From contig JAIVFH010000016.1 of assembly GCA_025765595.1 (NCBI GenBank), positions 333,501 to 397,500 of the forward strand: a DNA stretch of 64,000 nt, read 5' to 3'. Positions 1-11,619 of the stretch are shown here, one piece after another. A model generated the notes under the pieces. The model was not told the origin of the DNA, did not search any database, and saw nothing but the letters and a program-made list of their open reading frames with translations. Every line of letters begins with the position of its first letter. Within the stretch, counting starts at the first letter, position 1. Source of the stretch: Obelidium mucronatum. Lineage: Eukaryota > Chytridiomycota > Chytridiomycetes > Chytridiales > Chytriomycetaceae. Position numbers and translations under genes: made by a program.

Positions 1-173
1 AGAAGTTGAAGCATTCATAAGCTGGAGATGTGTGTATGTGCGAGGGACGGCGAGTGTCGGCTGTCTGCTTACTTGGTCCATTTATCAAAAAGAAGTTGGT
101 CACTCAATAAAAATAAATATACCAAAGAGAAAAAGGACTGAACAATCAGGCAAAAAAGGAAAGCAAATAATAT

Positions 174-2205
174 TCAGAAAAAGCGAACACCCTTCTCAAC
201 TTCTAGCACAAGTGTAGGACTCACACACATTCCCATTTCACCATCATGGACGCCATACACGGATCGAATCTCTGAGTCTAACGAGCTGCTTCCATCCACG
301 ACTATCATTACACGACCTTGCAAATCCATGCCGTTAAGGACAACTTGCGTAATATCAGGCGATACCCAAACTTCACCAGCCTCCCAACCTTCCCCTTCGT
401 CACTCCACTCAATGAACTCATTCCCCATCGCCAATACCGAATTTTTTTGCTTTGTATTATGACGTGCTGCGATAAAATCCATACTCTCATGTTCTTGTTG
501 CACAATTGCTGCTGCAGGAGCTGTGGCACTAGAGCAAAACTCCCCAGAGTCAAAATCAACCATGGAACTCTGTGGAAGAGATCCAATACGAATCGCAATA
601 ACTTCACTTAAAAAGGAATCTTTCTTTCCGCCCGCACCAACAACCCAAGACTTGGAGTGGGATCCCATCACTTGCAATCGTGCACTCCTAATCACATCCC
701 CTCTTTCATGGCTGAATGCACTTTTTGGAATCTCGTATCGAAGGGTATGAATGAATGAGTTACGAGTTGAATTGGCTAGAAATAATGAATGTGATCCACA
801 TTTGGTTTCCCCAGTGATTTGATTAAGTGACACAACGTCTTGCGGTTTCTTGATGCCTACTTCAATGAGATCGACTTGCGGTTTGAAGTTGTCAGCGGTG
901 AAAGTTTTTGATGGATTTAATGGGTCGCTGTGGATCCAAAAGTCGTCCCACTTTTTCCCATCGATATCCTTGAATTTGCAATGAGCGAGCTGTTGGACAT
1001 TGTGTTTGTTGAATGTGCAAAGAAGGGCCCCGTAATTTGCTTTGTTGTCTTGTGCTACAGAGGCGGCCCACCACGGGTTTTTTTGAGAGTTTTTGAACCA
1101 CTTGCGAATGCTTTCGCCACCAAGCCCACTGACAAACGCGAATGTTTCCCCAGGTTTGATGTTGAGCGTGTTGTTTGTGTCCACGACTTTTTGTTGCTCA
1201 AAGTGGGACATTAGATGGGTGCGTTCATAGGAATGTTCGTGGGATGTTGCGATAATTGCCCCATGTTTACGACAAGTTTCTATTCAAATGAAACAACGAT
1301 TTTTAGTTATATCTCCCAAAAAGTTGCGGCTGCACTTATCGTACCATATACTTCATATCCAGTTTCGTTCTCTTTATCGCCTGTTTGGTAGGCTTTCTGA
1401 TTTTTATGCCATCCACATATTTTCCATGGGGTTGACTTGTAGTTTTCAAGAGACAAGTCAATGAATTGTGCGTGGTTCTGTCCCAATGATCCGACACCAG
1501 ACAAGGCAAATACCTGGACAACACGATGATTAACTCTGAACGACTTGATTAAACCCAACTCACCATTCCCTTCCATGTACATATCATGTTCGCTCCATAC
1601 TCTCCATAACATGAGATATCTTCAATTTTCCCTAATCTTTCAAGAAACCTGTCACGATACCCTCCTCGTCCATACCACTCCAAGATATCGTGGTTACCCA
1701 CCACACCAATAAAAGGAAAATCAGCCCCCACTTCAGAATCAATCATGTCCAAGAAGGCATCAGGGGAATCCACGTAGTCGTAATCTCCAGTCATCAACGT
1801 CAACTCTGCGCCCCAGTCGCTGATCATCTTTAGCACTTTGGAAGGGTGTTTTCCGAGACCGAAATCGGCTACAATCGCCACTCTGAGATCCGAGGTATCA
1901 CCCTTTTCTCTCTTCTTTCGTGGCTTTTTGCCGGTTCCATGTTTTCCTCCCTTCTTCTTCTTTGTCTTTTTCAGCGTCGTTTCTTGATCCCGAACCTCCG
2001 ATTGAGCCGAAGCTGATATCAGAGGCAGATGCGAAACGCAGTTCTTGATGCAAGCCGATGGTATCAAGGCCTCAATGTCCACGGATAAACTGTCCTTCAA
2101 GTGGGTGATATAGCTGGCCGAGTGGTCTTTGGCACATGTAGCTCCGAATCCGGCGACAGCCTTGACTATCGCCAGAATCCCAGCAATAGATACAACACCC
2201 TTCAT
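174..2205 (-). CDS. Secreted calcineurin-like metallophosphoesterase (purple acid phosphatase-like)
   Basis: Three exons (2205-1564, 1513-1345, 1279-174) give 638 aa. The introns are 1514-1563 and 1280-1344, both GT-AG. The N-terminus (MKGVVSIAGILAIVKAVAG) looks like a signal peptide. A Lys-rich linker follows, about residues 85-110. The metallophosphoesterase metal-binding motifs are then seen in order: VADFG, GDYDY, GNHD and, rejoined across the second intron, a histidine motif HEHSYERTH. The family hydrolyses phosphomonoesters or diesters with two metal ions. The C-terminal third, starting near FVSGLGGESIR, is a beta-rich extension often seen in long fungal and oomycete members. I chose the ATG at 2205 because upstream in-frame codons are not ATG. 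Secretion is inferred and the substrate is unknown. Confidence 0.85.
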
Positions 2206-2297
2206 CAATTGTTCTTTTTAGGTTATTTCTTTTTTTTATTTATTTGAAATAACAAGAGTGAAGGAAGAATCGAATAAATTTTTTGAAAGCACATTTT

Positions 2298-4591
2298 TCA
2301 TTTCGCGTGATTTGATTGGCTGGAGTTGTTGATAACTCGATCCATTGCAGCTTTTGGATTCGCATTGGCTTTCCGGTTGTGCCAGGGATCAAGTTCCTTG
2401 GATTCTACAGGCATGTACCGGACCACGAATCCGAGACGGCGATAAGTGTTTATGTTTTTGAAATGTGTGCATGATGGGAATGGAAGGGATTTGCGGAGCA
2501 CGCCGCGCATTATTGGTACAACGTTCTTGCCTTCGGCTTGGAATTCTTGGATTGCATCTTTTGCGTATTTTTCAAACTTCAGGTTATCGTCAATGATCTG
2601 TTGTTTTTTTGTTCGAGTTCAGGAAAAGAACCATATCATACTCTGCAAATCTAGTTTACCGCTTGGTTGAAGGATCGTTCCAGTTGTTTCATTTCGGCAT
2701 GATGCTTTTCATCGGTTTGCTTCTTTTCCTTCTGTATCAAGAGTTAAGATGCGGATAAAGGGCAAAGTCAAAGATGCAACGCACAATTTGCTGAAGATGA
2801 GCATTTTTGAGGTCACGCAATCGATTAGATCGAGTAATTGCTCTTTGTAAATTGTCTTGCTCAAACTCTATCTTGTACTGCTCATGCACTTCTCTTGTGT
2901 GGATTCCATCTAGCTTTTCTGCTTCCTCGTTCGCCTCACGCTCCTTGATCTGAAATTTCCACAGTTTGAGTATGAGAAATGATGTCCTGGCAATTTGATA
3001 CCTTAAGTCTTCTGTACTCGTTGATTTCAGCAATGCGAGCGTCCCGTTTCCGTTGTTTCTCAGCTTCCTTTCGTTCAAAATCTCCTTCATGCGCATGTTC
3101 CAATTTAAAGCGGAAATCTTCAAGCTTTCCATCATGCTCTGTGTTCAGCTTGACATTGAGATTCGAAACCTTTTCAAATATCTCTGCCTTGTGGCTGTTT
3201 TGGGAAAGTCAGAGACTACACATTTGATCAAAGAAAACAAATTATATTTACGCGTTCTTTTGATTTTCGCGTTGCTTCTTTGTGGCTTGCACTTTTGCTT
3301 GCATTTCGTTGAAGTGGTCATTAACGTAGTAGAGATCGTCATCGCTGGATTTGATAGCAGCCCGAGTTTTCTAAAGGAATCCACAAAACTCAACTTGAGT
3401 TTAAGTGCACATATAGAAGTCTTTACCTTTCGATCCTCAATATTCTTTTGAAGCTCAATGTTGGTGTTTTTGACAAGCTCTCTGCGAGCCGCTTGAGCTT
3501 GGGCTTTTTCGATGGCGATTTCTTCATTGATTTGGCGGTCAATCTTGCTTTGAAACTCTCGTTCGGCCTTGAATTTTTGTTTAAAGATTTGCTGACTTCA
3601 AAGCTCCAATAAGTACGTTACCTCGCGTTCCTTCAACTTGATTAAAAACTCTTTCTTTGCTTGCTCACGCTGCTCTGCGGCACATTTTAATCGCGCTCGG
3701 TGATCAAGTTCAGCTTTGACTAGTTGTCTGATTTCCGCCTCTTTATCGCGGCGAAGTGCCTCAGTTTCGTCGTACTCATGAGACTTGAGAAGAGCGTCAA
3801 GTTTTTTCTTGTGTTCTATTTGAAGATCGCGTTCCTGCAATCATTGTATTGTCTTGTTTTAGAGAGGAAATAATAAATCATAAAAAATCAACTTACGTGC
3901 AGAACATTTGATAAATTCATTTGGTCTTTAAGAGCTCGCATCTGAGGCATAGTCATGTATTGCATCATTCTTGCCTTTTCGACACGCTCTTTGCGTTCTT
4001 GGGTCTGGAGAACATGCCATTCAGCATCAATACGGTTTCGCTCTTGTTCAGCCAATCGATCTTTTTCTGCCTGAAACGCAAGTCTTTTTGCTCGCTGGCC
4101 AAGAACAGTGTTTGTCCACTTCTTGACCATGTGTTGAGATTTCTGGTGAAGAGCTTTCTTCTATTTGTTTTATTGGGTGAGTTTGTCGGCTTGTTGATAA
4201 CCTTCTTTGTGGTCCAACTTACCTCCTCTTGCATTTTATCCAGTAGCAATTGAGTGTCGGTCTTTTCTGTAAGTGCCAATGCTCTTGCCTTGTTGTATTC
4301 CTTCTCAGGAAGCCTTGCAACGTATGGAGGCCGATGGTATTTCGTTGCTCCCTTGTGTTTGGAACTGAAGAGGGGAATCGGAGCTGTGGTGATATTGCTG
4401 TGAAGAGCTGAGATATAATATGTGGGAAATGGTTTAATTCAAGTTTTGTGAACGCTAACGCGGGGCGATGATTCTTTTGTATCGGCGCAAGGGGTTATGG
4501 GATTGTCTCGATGTAGCTGCAGTCAAGGGGAAAGAAAACGTTTACCATCATGCTCCATTTTTGGCAACGCGGGAAGGTCGGTGGTAGCCAT
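2298..4591 (-). CDS. CFAP210: CFAP210 (CCDC173)-like flagellar microtubule inner protein
   Basis: Ten exons encode about 570 aa of almost continuous charged coiled coil. Introns: 4408-4545, 4161-4222, 3835-3896, one from 3621 to 3592 or 3568, 3371-3426, 3195-3251, 2950-3001, 2732-2784, 2598-2659. The tract KKWTNTVLGQRAKRL followed by a KARMMQY-type segment, and the C-terminal FEKYAKDAIQEFQAEGKN region, resemble CFAP210/CCDC173 of the trichoplein-like family. That protein lies inside axonemal doublet microtubules. The length agrees with the animal protein (about 550 aa). The fourth intron has two in-frame acceptors (30 or 54 nt); 54 nt is more plausible. Other TPH-family proteins such as MNS1 are possible alternatives. 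Presence of this gene argues for a flagellated life stage. Confidence 0.75.
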
Positions 4592-4825
4592 TTTATCAGT
4601 TCGCGTGGGGCTTCTACTCTAAGTCTAATGTTCTACGGGACGGAAACGCGATAGCTGTGTCGGGATACGACGGATTCAAGGCAGAAAGACGAAAGATGGT
4701 CGACAGTTGAGATTTCCAGAAAATATCAGTGGGGAGAGAGTGGTGATTTGAATGGCAATCTTGGAAGATTAACACAAAATCAAAGTCAAAATAACAATTT
4801 GAAAATCAATTCTCATGTTTTAATT

Positions 4826-7701
4826 TTATACAACCAAATAGCTTTGAATTCTTGTGATGTCATTCTCCAAATTTTGAATCCACAAGACGAATATCCTGGC
4901 CTCCTGTGCAGCAAGACCAATCTGAGTCTTTTCCCGCCTCAAATCTTCACTCAAGAGCGCAAGACTTTGCTTGGCAGTTTGGATTTCCTCAATCGCTTTC
5001 ATTAACGCCGAGTTGGGTGTTATGATTGTTGTGGAAGACCGAGCCTTGTCCCCCGACTCACGGCGTGTGTCCTTTGGCTGTTGTTTGAAGGATGCAAACA
5101 CACCGGAGAAGCTTGATGACCTTCGTGAGGAGAAGCTATTATCAATTGGACTCAATGGGCTGGAAGGATATAAGGATGTAAAGGTATTGTTCAGGCTGGT
5201 ACTTGAACTTGTTTCCATGTTTGTCAATTCCAAAGCAGAAGAAACCGCGGTATCTAGTCTACGAATAACGTCTAAAGCTTGAACTAACAAAGAGTCCGTC
5301 TTTGTGAATTGATTGAACTTGTAGGCTCTTGTGATTTGCTTGGCACTGATTTTTATCGTTTCCAAATCCATTTTCACTTGGGTGGGCGATCTTTCTTGAG
5401 TTGGCGTAAGAGGAGGTGTGGGTCTACCAGAAAATTGAATGTGTGTGGCGGACGAATCAGTGGGCGAATCCAAGCGAGAATCAGAGGAGATGCGAAATGA
5501 TTGCTTGAGCGCTGACTGGGAAGAAATCCGTTTTTTGAGAAAAGCAAGTTGGTTTTGAAGATCAATGATAATGGAGTCTCGATAGTCCGTAGCTTGAGTT
5601 GACCTTTCTTCAGTTGCTTGTGCTGTTCGAATTTGATCCACCAAAGCCGAGCGTTTCAATTCCTCCAAATTGTTTTGGCTCTCTTGCAGCTGAAATTGAA
5701 GGCCCTGTACTGTTTTTGTGAATGAATCCTCCATATTCTTCATCTCCGAAAATAACACTTCCAGCTCGTTCTGCGCCGCAATCAGCTCGATGTCTTTAGC
5801 TTGAGCCAATTCATAAGGATTCTCAATATCGCGAGGAACATCAACAGACGACGAGGAGCGAATAACATCGCTTTCGACATCACAGACAGACCCGTTTTTG
5901 CTGCTGCTTGAAACCGACTCAAGACGGGTCAACCTAGCGAGATGAGACTCCGATTCTCGTCGAGTTCTGGCTAGTTCTGTCTTGAGGGAGCCAATCGTCT
6001 TGGTGTCCGAATCGATTGCATTTAGCATATCCTTTTTGATGTCATCAAGCTCCGCAACTTGACCCAAATACCGCTTTTCTCGACTTTCGAAATCACTCAC
6101 AGTATGTGAATGTAATTCCTGCAAATGGGCCAACTCTTGTTTTAGCGACGAGATTTCTTCTTTCTGCGAGGATGACTCGGATATAGCCTTTTCCATCTGT
6201 TCAGTTTGTTGAGCGGCCTTGAGGGAATTGTTTTGTAACGCAAGGTGCATTTGAATACTGAGTTCTTCCAGTTCCTTGGAATGTTCAACTGCTTCTGTTT
6301 CCCGGGCAATCAGACTGGATTCCAAAGATCGCACAGTTTTTTCATGCGCGGTTCTTGTTTCTTCTAATTGTAGTGCGAGAGCTTTGATCTCATCGTCTTT
6401 GGCTGCAACTTGTTTGACGAGCTCTATAGCGGATGTAGAGATATCTTTAGAGAGAGCGTCAATCTGCTGGTTCAATGTTTGGAGAGTAGTTTCTTTGAGG
6501 TTCAGTTGTCTGCGGAGAGAATCGATGGTTTCGTTTTTGAATTGTAGCGTTGTTGATAATTCATGTTCAAGTGCCGCTATCTTCGAGTCACGAATCTCAA
6601 GTTCTTGAGTCGCGTGATCCAAACGCGTGCGCTGAATTGCTACAGTGTTGTTAAGCTCCTGGACGAGGGAGTCCATCATCGCACTTGATATTTCAGGGCT
6701 CGCGCCGGTGCCTTGGTTTGTTGCTTGAGTAGCGTCAGCAGCTGCCGAAAGAATAGCTGTGTTGGATGCAGGAACTGACTCGGAACGCCGTATTTTCATA
6801 GATGGTGCGTTATGTATTGATTGCTTGCGAGTAATTGCCGCAGGAACAGGTGGACCTGCTTCTGACTGAATAATGACATGAGAATCAGTACAAATGATTC
6901 CTACGGTTTTTAAAACTTACACTCGACTTCCTTTTGTCTTCACGGGCAGCAATAGATTGCTTTCGCATTGCAGAAGATTGAGAAGACACACTGCCCTGTA
7001 TTTTTTAGTCAGAAAACAAGCCAAACTTTTAACACCCAAATATCAGAGGCACAAAATAAATACATTTAGCGATGTAGTTCTCTGCATTGATATTGATTGT
7101 CGATGCGAAGTTGTGGCTACCGGTGCTACAGATGGTGCTTCAGTCTAAATCGAACAAGGAGATGAGCGGTGATCAGGACAAAGTTGGAACTTACGGATGA
7201 AGGCTTCAAATTTGGTCTGACTGAAACTGAACGTCTTTGTGAAGGCGGCAAAGGTGGGCTCTGTTTAGAAGATAAGCCCATTTTTGTGGGATGGGAGTGA
7301 TTACACCATACGTACAGCTGACGACTGCGTGGTTGAATTCTTTGGAGCAGCGGCTGATACTCTTCGCTGAGATAGAGTTACCGACGGCGAGCTGCCAACC
7401 TGCAGTGCGGATAAAAAAGTACGTTTTAGCGCTCTCGATAGATCATCGCAACTGGTCTTACCTCTGGCTGCCGTACCGCTTCTGAGTTGCGCCGACTTCT
7501 ACTATCACTGGCAGAGATACTGCTCGATCCAGAAATTGCCTCTGGCTGTGATTGCTTGACGGCAAGAGTGGCAGCGTATTCCTTTCCTCTTTGCGATGCA
7601 GTTTTCCCAAACAGATTGAGACTCAGGGATTGCTTTGAAAGAGAAGCCGTGAATCGAGTAGTGAAACTGGGCGTTGGGGCCGACTGCGACGAAGTGTCCA
7701 T
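4826..7701 (-). CDS. Unknown large coiled-coil protein
   Basis: Six exons (7701-7462, 7399-7316, 7260-7195, 7144-7064, 6995-6921, 6865-4826), all joined in phase 0, give 861 aa. The first 250 residues are Ser/Pro/Arg-rich, with repeated short basic-Ser patches such as RRNSE, QRRSVS and RKQSI that resemble kinase sites. Residues about 250-650 are heptad-rich coiled coil. A Ser/Thr/Pro-rich linker and a short C-terminal helical segment follow. I see no catalytic motif and do not recognise the family. It starts 79 nt downstream of the EMG1 stop on the same strand. A structural or cytoskeletal role is only a guess from the coiled coil. Confidence 0.75.
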
Positions 7702-7779
7702 AGTGTTTTCGAGTGTAAGTTTACAAAAATTCCATCAACAATCCATGTCACTTCATTTCAAAAAACAGAGAAAGCTGGG

Positions 7780-8702
7780 TTACAAAACACCCCACATGTC
7801 TTCAAAAGCACAGGTAAGTTTTCCACACGTAACACTTGCACTCAGAGGATATTCGGAAATTGAAATCTTCTCGTCGACAATGTCATCCACCCAATCGTCA
7901 GACCCATGCGCTACGACAGAAGAATTACAAAACGGATAGAAAAAAGACAGTGCAAAATAATTACCCATTGCGCCAATGAAAAAAACGACTGGATCATCGG
8001 ATGGCAACGTTTTGACAAAATCTCCAATCTTGACAACCGCACTGTCAGAGCTCATGGTGATTTTACGTGCATTAGGAGGTAAATGTTTTGTGACGGGACT
8101 TTCAATGACATTCAAAAGTTTGTCATGGCCTTCCACGGAACGGATAGATAGTTTGTGCAAAAGTTGGACTGGGGGAAAAAAAACACACGTAGTTAGCTAT
8201 TCTCACGTACATCGCAATACCGTCTTACCCATTAATCCGCAAAATCTTTTGAAAGTTCTGGGAATTCGCACATGCGGATTTACTTCAATCAACACGTTCT
8301 TTGTAGTGTGAATATACACCTGAAGCAAACCAGCTTTGTTCAATGGCGAATCTAGCAGAGTCAGCAAACACTAAAGAAGGGAAGAGGGTTAAATCAAACA
8401 CTTGTAAACTCCCTCAAACCTGGTGCGAAATGTCTGGCCGGCTTTCAGACAGGTCTCGTTTCGCTTTTTTCAGAATATGGCCGTGATCATCGCAATTCAG
8501 CAAAGCATAATGGCCTTCTTTTCCTTTGCCCTACATTGGTTGCCGCAGTTGCAGTTGTTGGTCCATCCTATTATCAGTCACTCACCAACTTCACAGTTTC
8601 AAGAGACGCTTGCTCGAGTACAACAATAAGACGCTTCTGAGTAGCTTTTTCGGTCGATGTCTTTGCTGTTCGTGGTGGCCGTTGCGGCTGAAGAAACTCC
8701 AT
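7780..8702 (-). CDS. EMG1: EMG1/NEP1 18S rRNA pseudouridine N1-methyltransferase
   Basis: Five exons (8702-8586, 8530-8420, 8370-8229, 8168-7965, 7910-7780) give 234 aa, a normal length for Nep1. Seen in order: [43 protein letters not shown], the RNA-binding stretch [34 protein letters not shown], the SPOUT-fold segment FFIGAM/AHG rejoined across the last intron, and the C-terminal [11 protein letters not shown]. The enzyme methylates the hypermodified pseudouridine of 18S rRNA and is needed for 40S subunit biogenesis in the nucleolus. Intron 2 has an atypical GTTTGA donor. The gene is divergent from the channel gene at 8881, with 178 nt between the start codons. Confidence 0.96.
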
Positions 8703-8880
8703 TGTGTTGTTTTGGTAGACAAAAAAATAAGGAGCAAAAAAAAACAAAAAAAAAAGATACGTTGTGAACACCAGAACTGAAGAATTATAATTTATTGTAG
8801 TAGAATAATAAAACTGGGATAGGCAGTGCGGTTTGTCACTTTGGAAATCTTGTTTGCAAAAATAAACCATCCTGCAATTC

Positions 8881-11546
8881 ATGACTGCCAACTTCACAAG
8901 TCTCCTTCACAGATCGCTCTTGCTGGAAGTACAGGAAGCGATCGAAGAGCTCGTTAGGTACAAGGAGAGAGCTGTATCTCAGCTGAGACACGTCGAAACG
9001 CGATTAATTTCTGCCATCCACGAAGGTAACTCTGCCGCCACAGGAAAATACGTTGACACGTAACATTCATTTTACTTCAAAAAGCGGAAACCGCACGTTC
9101 TGACGGCTCGTATCCCCGTGGAAGCCCACCGCTTTCACGAAAACCTTCTGAATCCGTCCATGATTTGGGAATCAGATGGACTGGAACTGATTACATGGCT
9201 CCGATGGATGCCAATAACTCTCAGCCAGTGTCCATGTTTGCACCCAAAGTGAAAACCAAATTTCGAGCTGTCAGCAAACAAAGTTTAACTTATGAAGGGT
9301 CAAAGCCGCAAGCCAGAGACGGATCGGGACTCTCGCGAAGGAAAACTTCAGGAGGTGCCCCAAATAGCCTGAAAATAAGCAAATCGGCATTAGTGGGAAG
9401 CACATCTGTCGCATCCTTCACAAAGTCACGGCCAACTGTCAACGGAACGAGTTCTACACCTTCAGATATTATATCTCCACCCGTAACATTTAAAAGACCC
9501 CCTTCTGCTGCATCATCTGCGGGAAACCTTGTAATGCATTCATCTGCAATAGCTGCCACTTCCGACAAGTCCAAAGAAAGCATCCTACAAATAGAATCCC
9601 ATGAATCTAGTAACTCATTTGAAAAGGAAGCAGTTAACGCTGTCGTGAACGCAAGCGTCTCGCAGTCGGGAGAAATAATGGATGTACTACCAGAACTACC
9701 ACATGCAATGAGTTTGCGAGGCAACAAAACGAAAAAACCAATATTTCGTGACTTACAGTCGCTCCAGACTGTGATAGATGGTGACGAAGAGGACGGAGGA
9801 AAATCCACAGTTGGATCTCCAAAACCTATCATGCAACTTACTTATACGCCAACTCCCGAGCCACGAGATATTCGAATGATTTGGATGGATATTGTTTTTA
9901 GAATATTTCTATTGCCTGCGTTTGATAGCAAAGGGCGATCAGTTGTATTAGATAACGTTGAAAGGGGTGAAGTCACTTTCAAAGCCAATGGGTTGCATCC
10001 AAGATCAATTTTCAATGCTTTATGGGATTTGACAACCAATGTCCTTTTTCTCGCAGTGTTTTGTTTAGTCCCACTCTATATTGCTTTCGATGAATTTTCT
10101 GGCTTGAATCTATTTTCGCTGTGTGTTACTGGGCTGTTCTTCATTGACACCGTCATCACAATTATAACTCCCCAACCGGAATCTTCAACAATTATTTGTA
10201 GCTTCCGTGAATATGAAGCTCTTCGTCCAACACTGACCAAATGGGTTGCAAAATGGGTGGGGATTCATGGACTGTTGGAAATCTTGCCAATCATTCCCCT
10301 CGAATTCATCTTTTCCAGCATTCAATACAGTCACCTCTTTCTTCTCCTTCGCTTAGTTAGACTTGCGAGACTTCCTCAAATCAGTTCACGATGCTCTTTC
10401 TTAAATCGATGGAAGTTTCAAATTGACGAAGTTTTTGGCTTTGGCATATCGAAAATTATACCGATTTTGATTGCTATGCTGGGATTTTTGCACTATAATG
10501 CATGCACCATGTACTACTTGGGAAGACTGACTGGTTTTATTGAATGGGGAGTGCTCTGGCCCGAGATTGAAACAGCCCATATGTTTGAGTTCTACTGTTG
10601 GACATTTTATCAATCTGTTGGTGCCATGTTTCCGCTTTCTTTTATGCCACAAACACCCATAGAGCAACTCTTTGCTTCTGTCTACGTCATAAGCGCAGCG
10701 ACTTTGTATGGTGCGTTTTTAGGGGCCATATCATCTGCCACTATGTCAATCAACCCGTCTGGTAAAATGTATCAGGTAAGTTAAAAGATCAAAGTAGAAT
10801 TCTTTCAGAGCTAAGCGGCAAGCTCGTAGCAAAAAATGGAACAGCTGTCCGACTATGTTAAATTCAAGAATTTGACGGCCGAAACAGAAGATAAGCTTTT
10901 TAGCTACTATGAAACAAAGTACCGTGGCAAGTTTTTCGAAGAGGAAATGCTCCTCTCTGAAATGAATGAATCGCTGCGAGCGGTGTGGCTATTTTTTTTA
11001 TTTTTGTGTAAAAGTTTCATATACCTTAAACTTAAAACCTTTGTAGGAAATTTGTTTACAAAACACCAGGGATCTTATCGAACGCGTTCCGTTTTTGCGG
11101 AGGAAGGCAGGTGATGGACGAGATGAGATCTTTCTTGGGCGAATTGCAACAGCTCTCAAGCAGCAGTACTATGTTGCAGGCGATTTCATCACGAAACAAG
11201 GAGATTCTGGACAGGATATGTTCTTCATTCTTTCGGGAAGAGTAGATGTCTTTGTAAATGGTACCAAGGTTGTCTCTCTGTACGACAAGACTTACATTGG
11301 AGGTTCGTGTTCTATAATGTTACAAAGAAAATTAAAATTGGTGTGTCTGGAACTCTAGAAGTCGCGTTGATCGCAAAAACACTACGAACTGCAACAGTTC
11401 AATCTGCTATACCATCAGTACTATATCGACTGACATATGCAGACTTTCATCAAGTCCTGGACGAGTTTTTGGACATGAAGATCATGATAGCCGCTCTAGC
11501 TCAAGAACGGACAAAGCTGATGGAGAACCTCACAGTGAAGGACTGA
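8881..11546 (+). CDS. CNG/HCN-type cation channel with non-canonical pore and cyclic-nucleotide-binding domain
   Basis: Five exons (8881-9025, 9085-10775, 10830-10982, 11047-11302, 11359-11546) give 810 aa. The first ~280 residues are a coiled-coil start plus a Ser-rich tail. An HCN-like LHPRSIFNALWDL precedes S1, S4 reads LLLRLVRLARLPQ (few arginines), and S5 carries LHYNACTMYYLG. The pore reads FYQSVGAMFPLSFMPQTP. A C-linker (KMYQQKMEQLSDY, KYRGKFFEEE, LSEMNESLR) leads into a cAMP/cGMP-binding domain (GDFITKQGD, MFFILSGRV, and IGEVALI rejoined across the last intron, then LRTATVQ). The position of the GYG potassium filter is occupied by other residues, so ion selectivity is unclear. Membrane location and cyclic-nucleotide gating are inferred from the family. 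It converges on the ABC transporter gene with a 73-nt gap. Confidence 0.9.
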
Positions 11547-11619
11547 AGAAATCGTCAAAGTTTATTAAATTTCTTTTACAGTTGTTTTCAAAAAGAAAAC
11601 CATATCCATTTTTGGTCAC

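Noticed and set aside
174..2205. Apparent frameshifts breaking the metallophosphoesterase into three frames
   Set aside because: Each break coincides with a GT-AG intron of 50 or 65 nt and the motifs rejoin in frame, so the gene is intact rather than a pseudogene.
9026..9084. Separate small gene from the ATG at 8881 ending at 9063
   Set aside because: The frame before 9026 joins through a GT-AG intron to the channel frame in the correct phase, so it is exon 1 of the channel gene.
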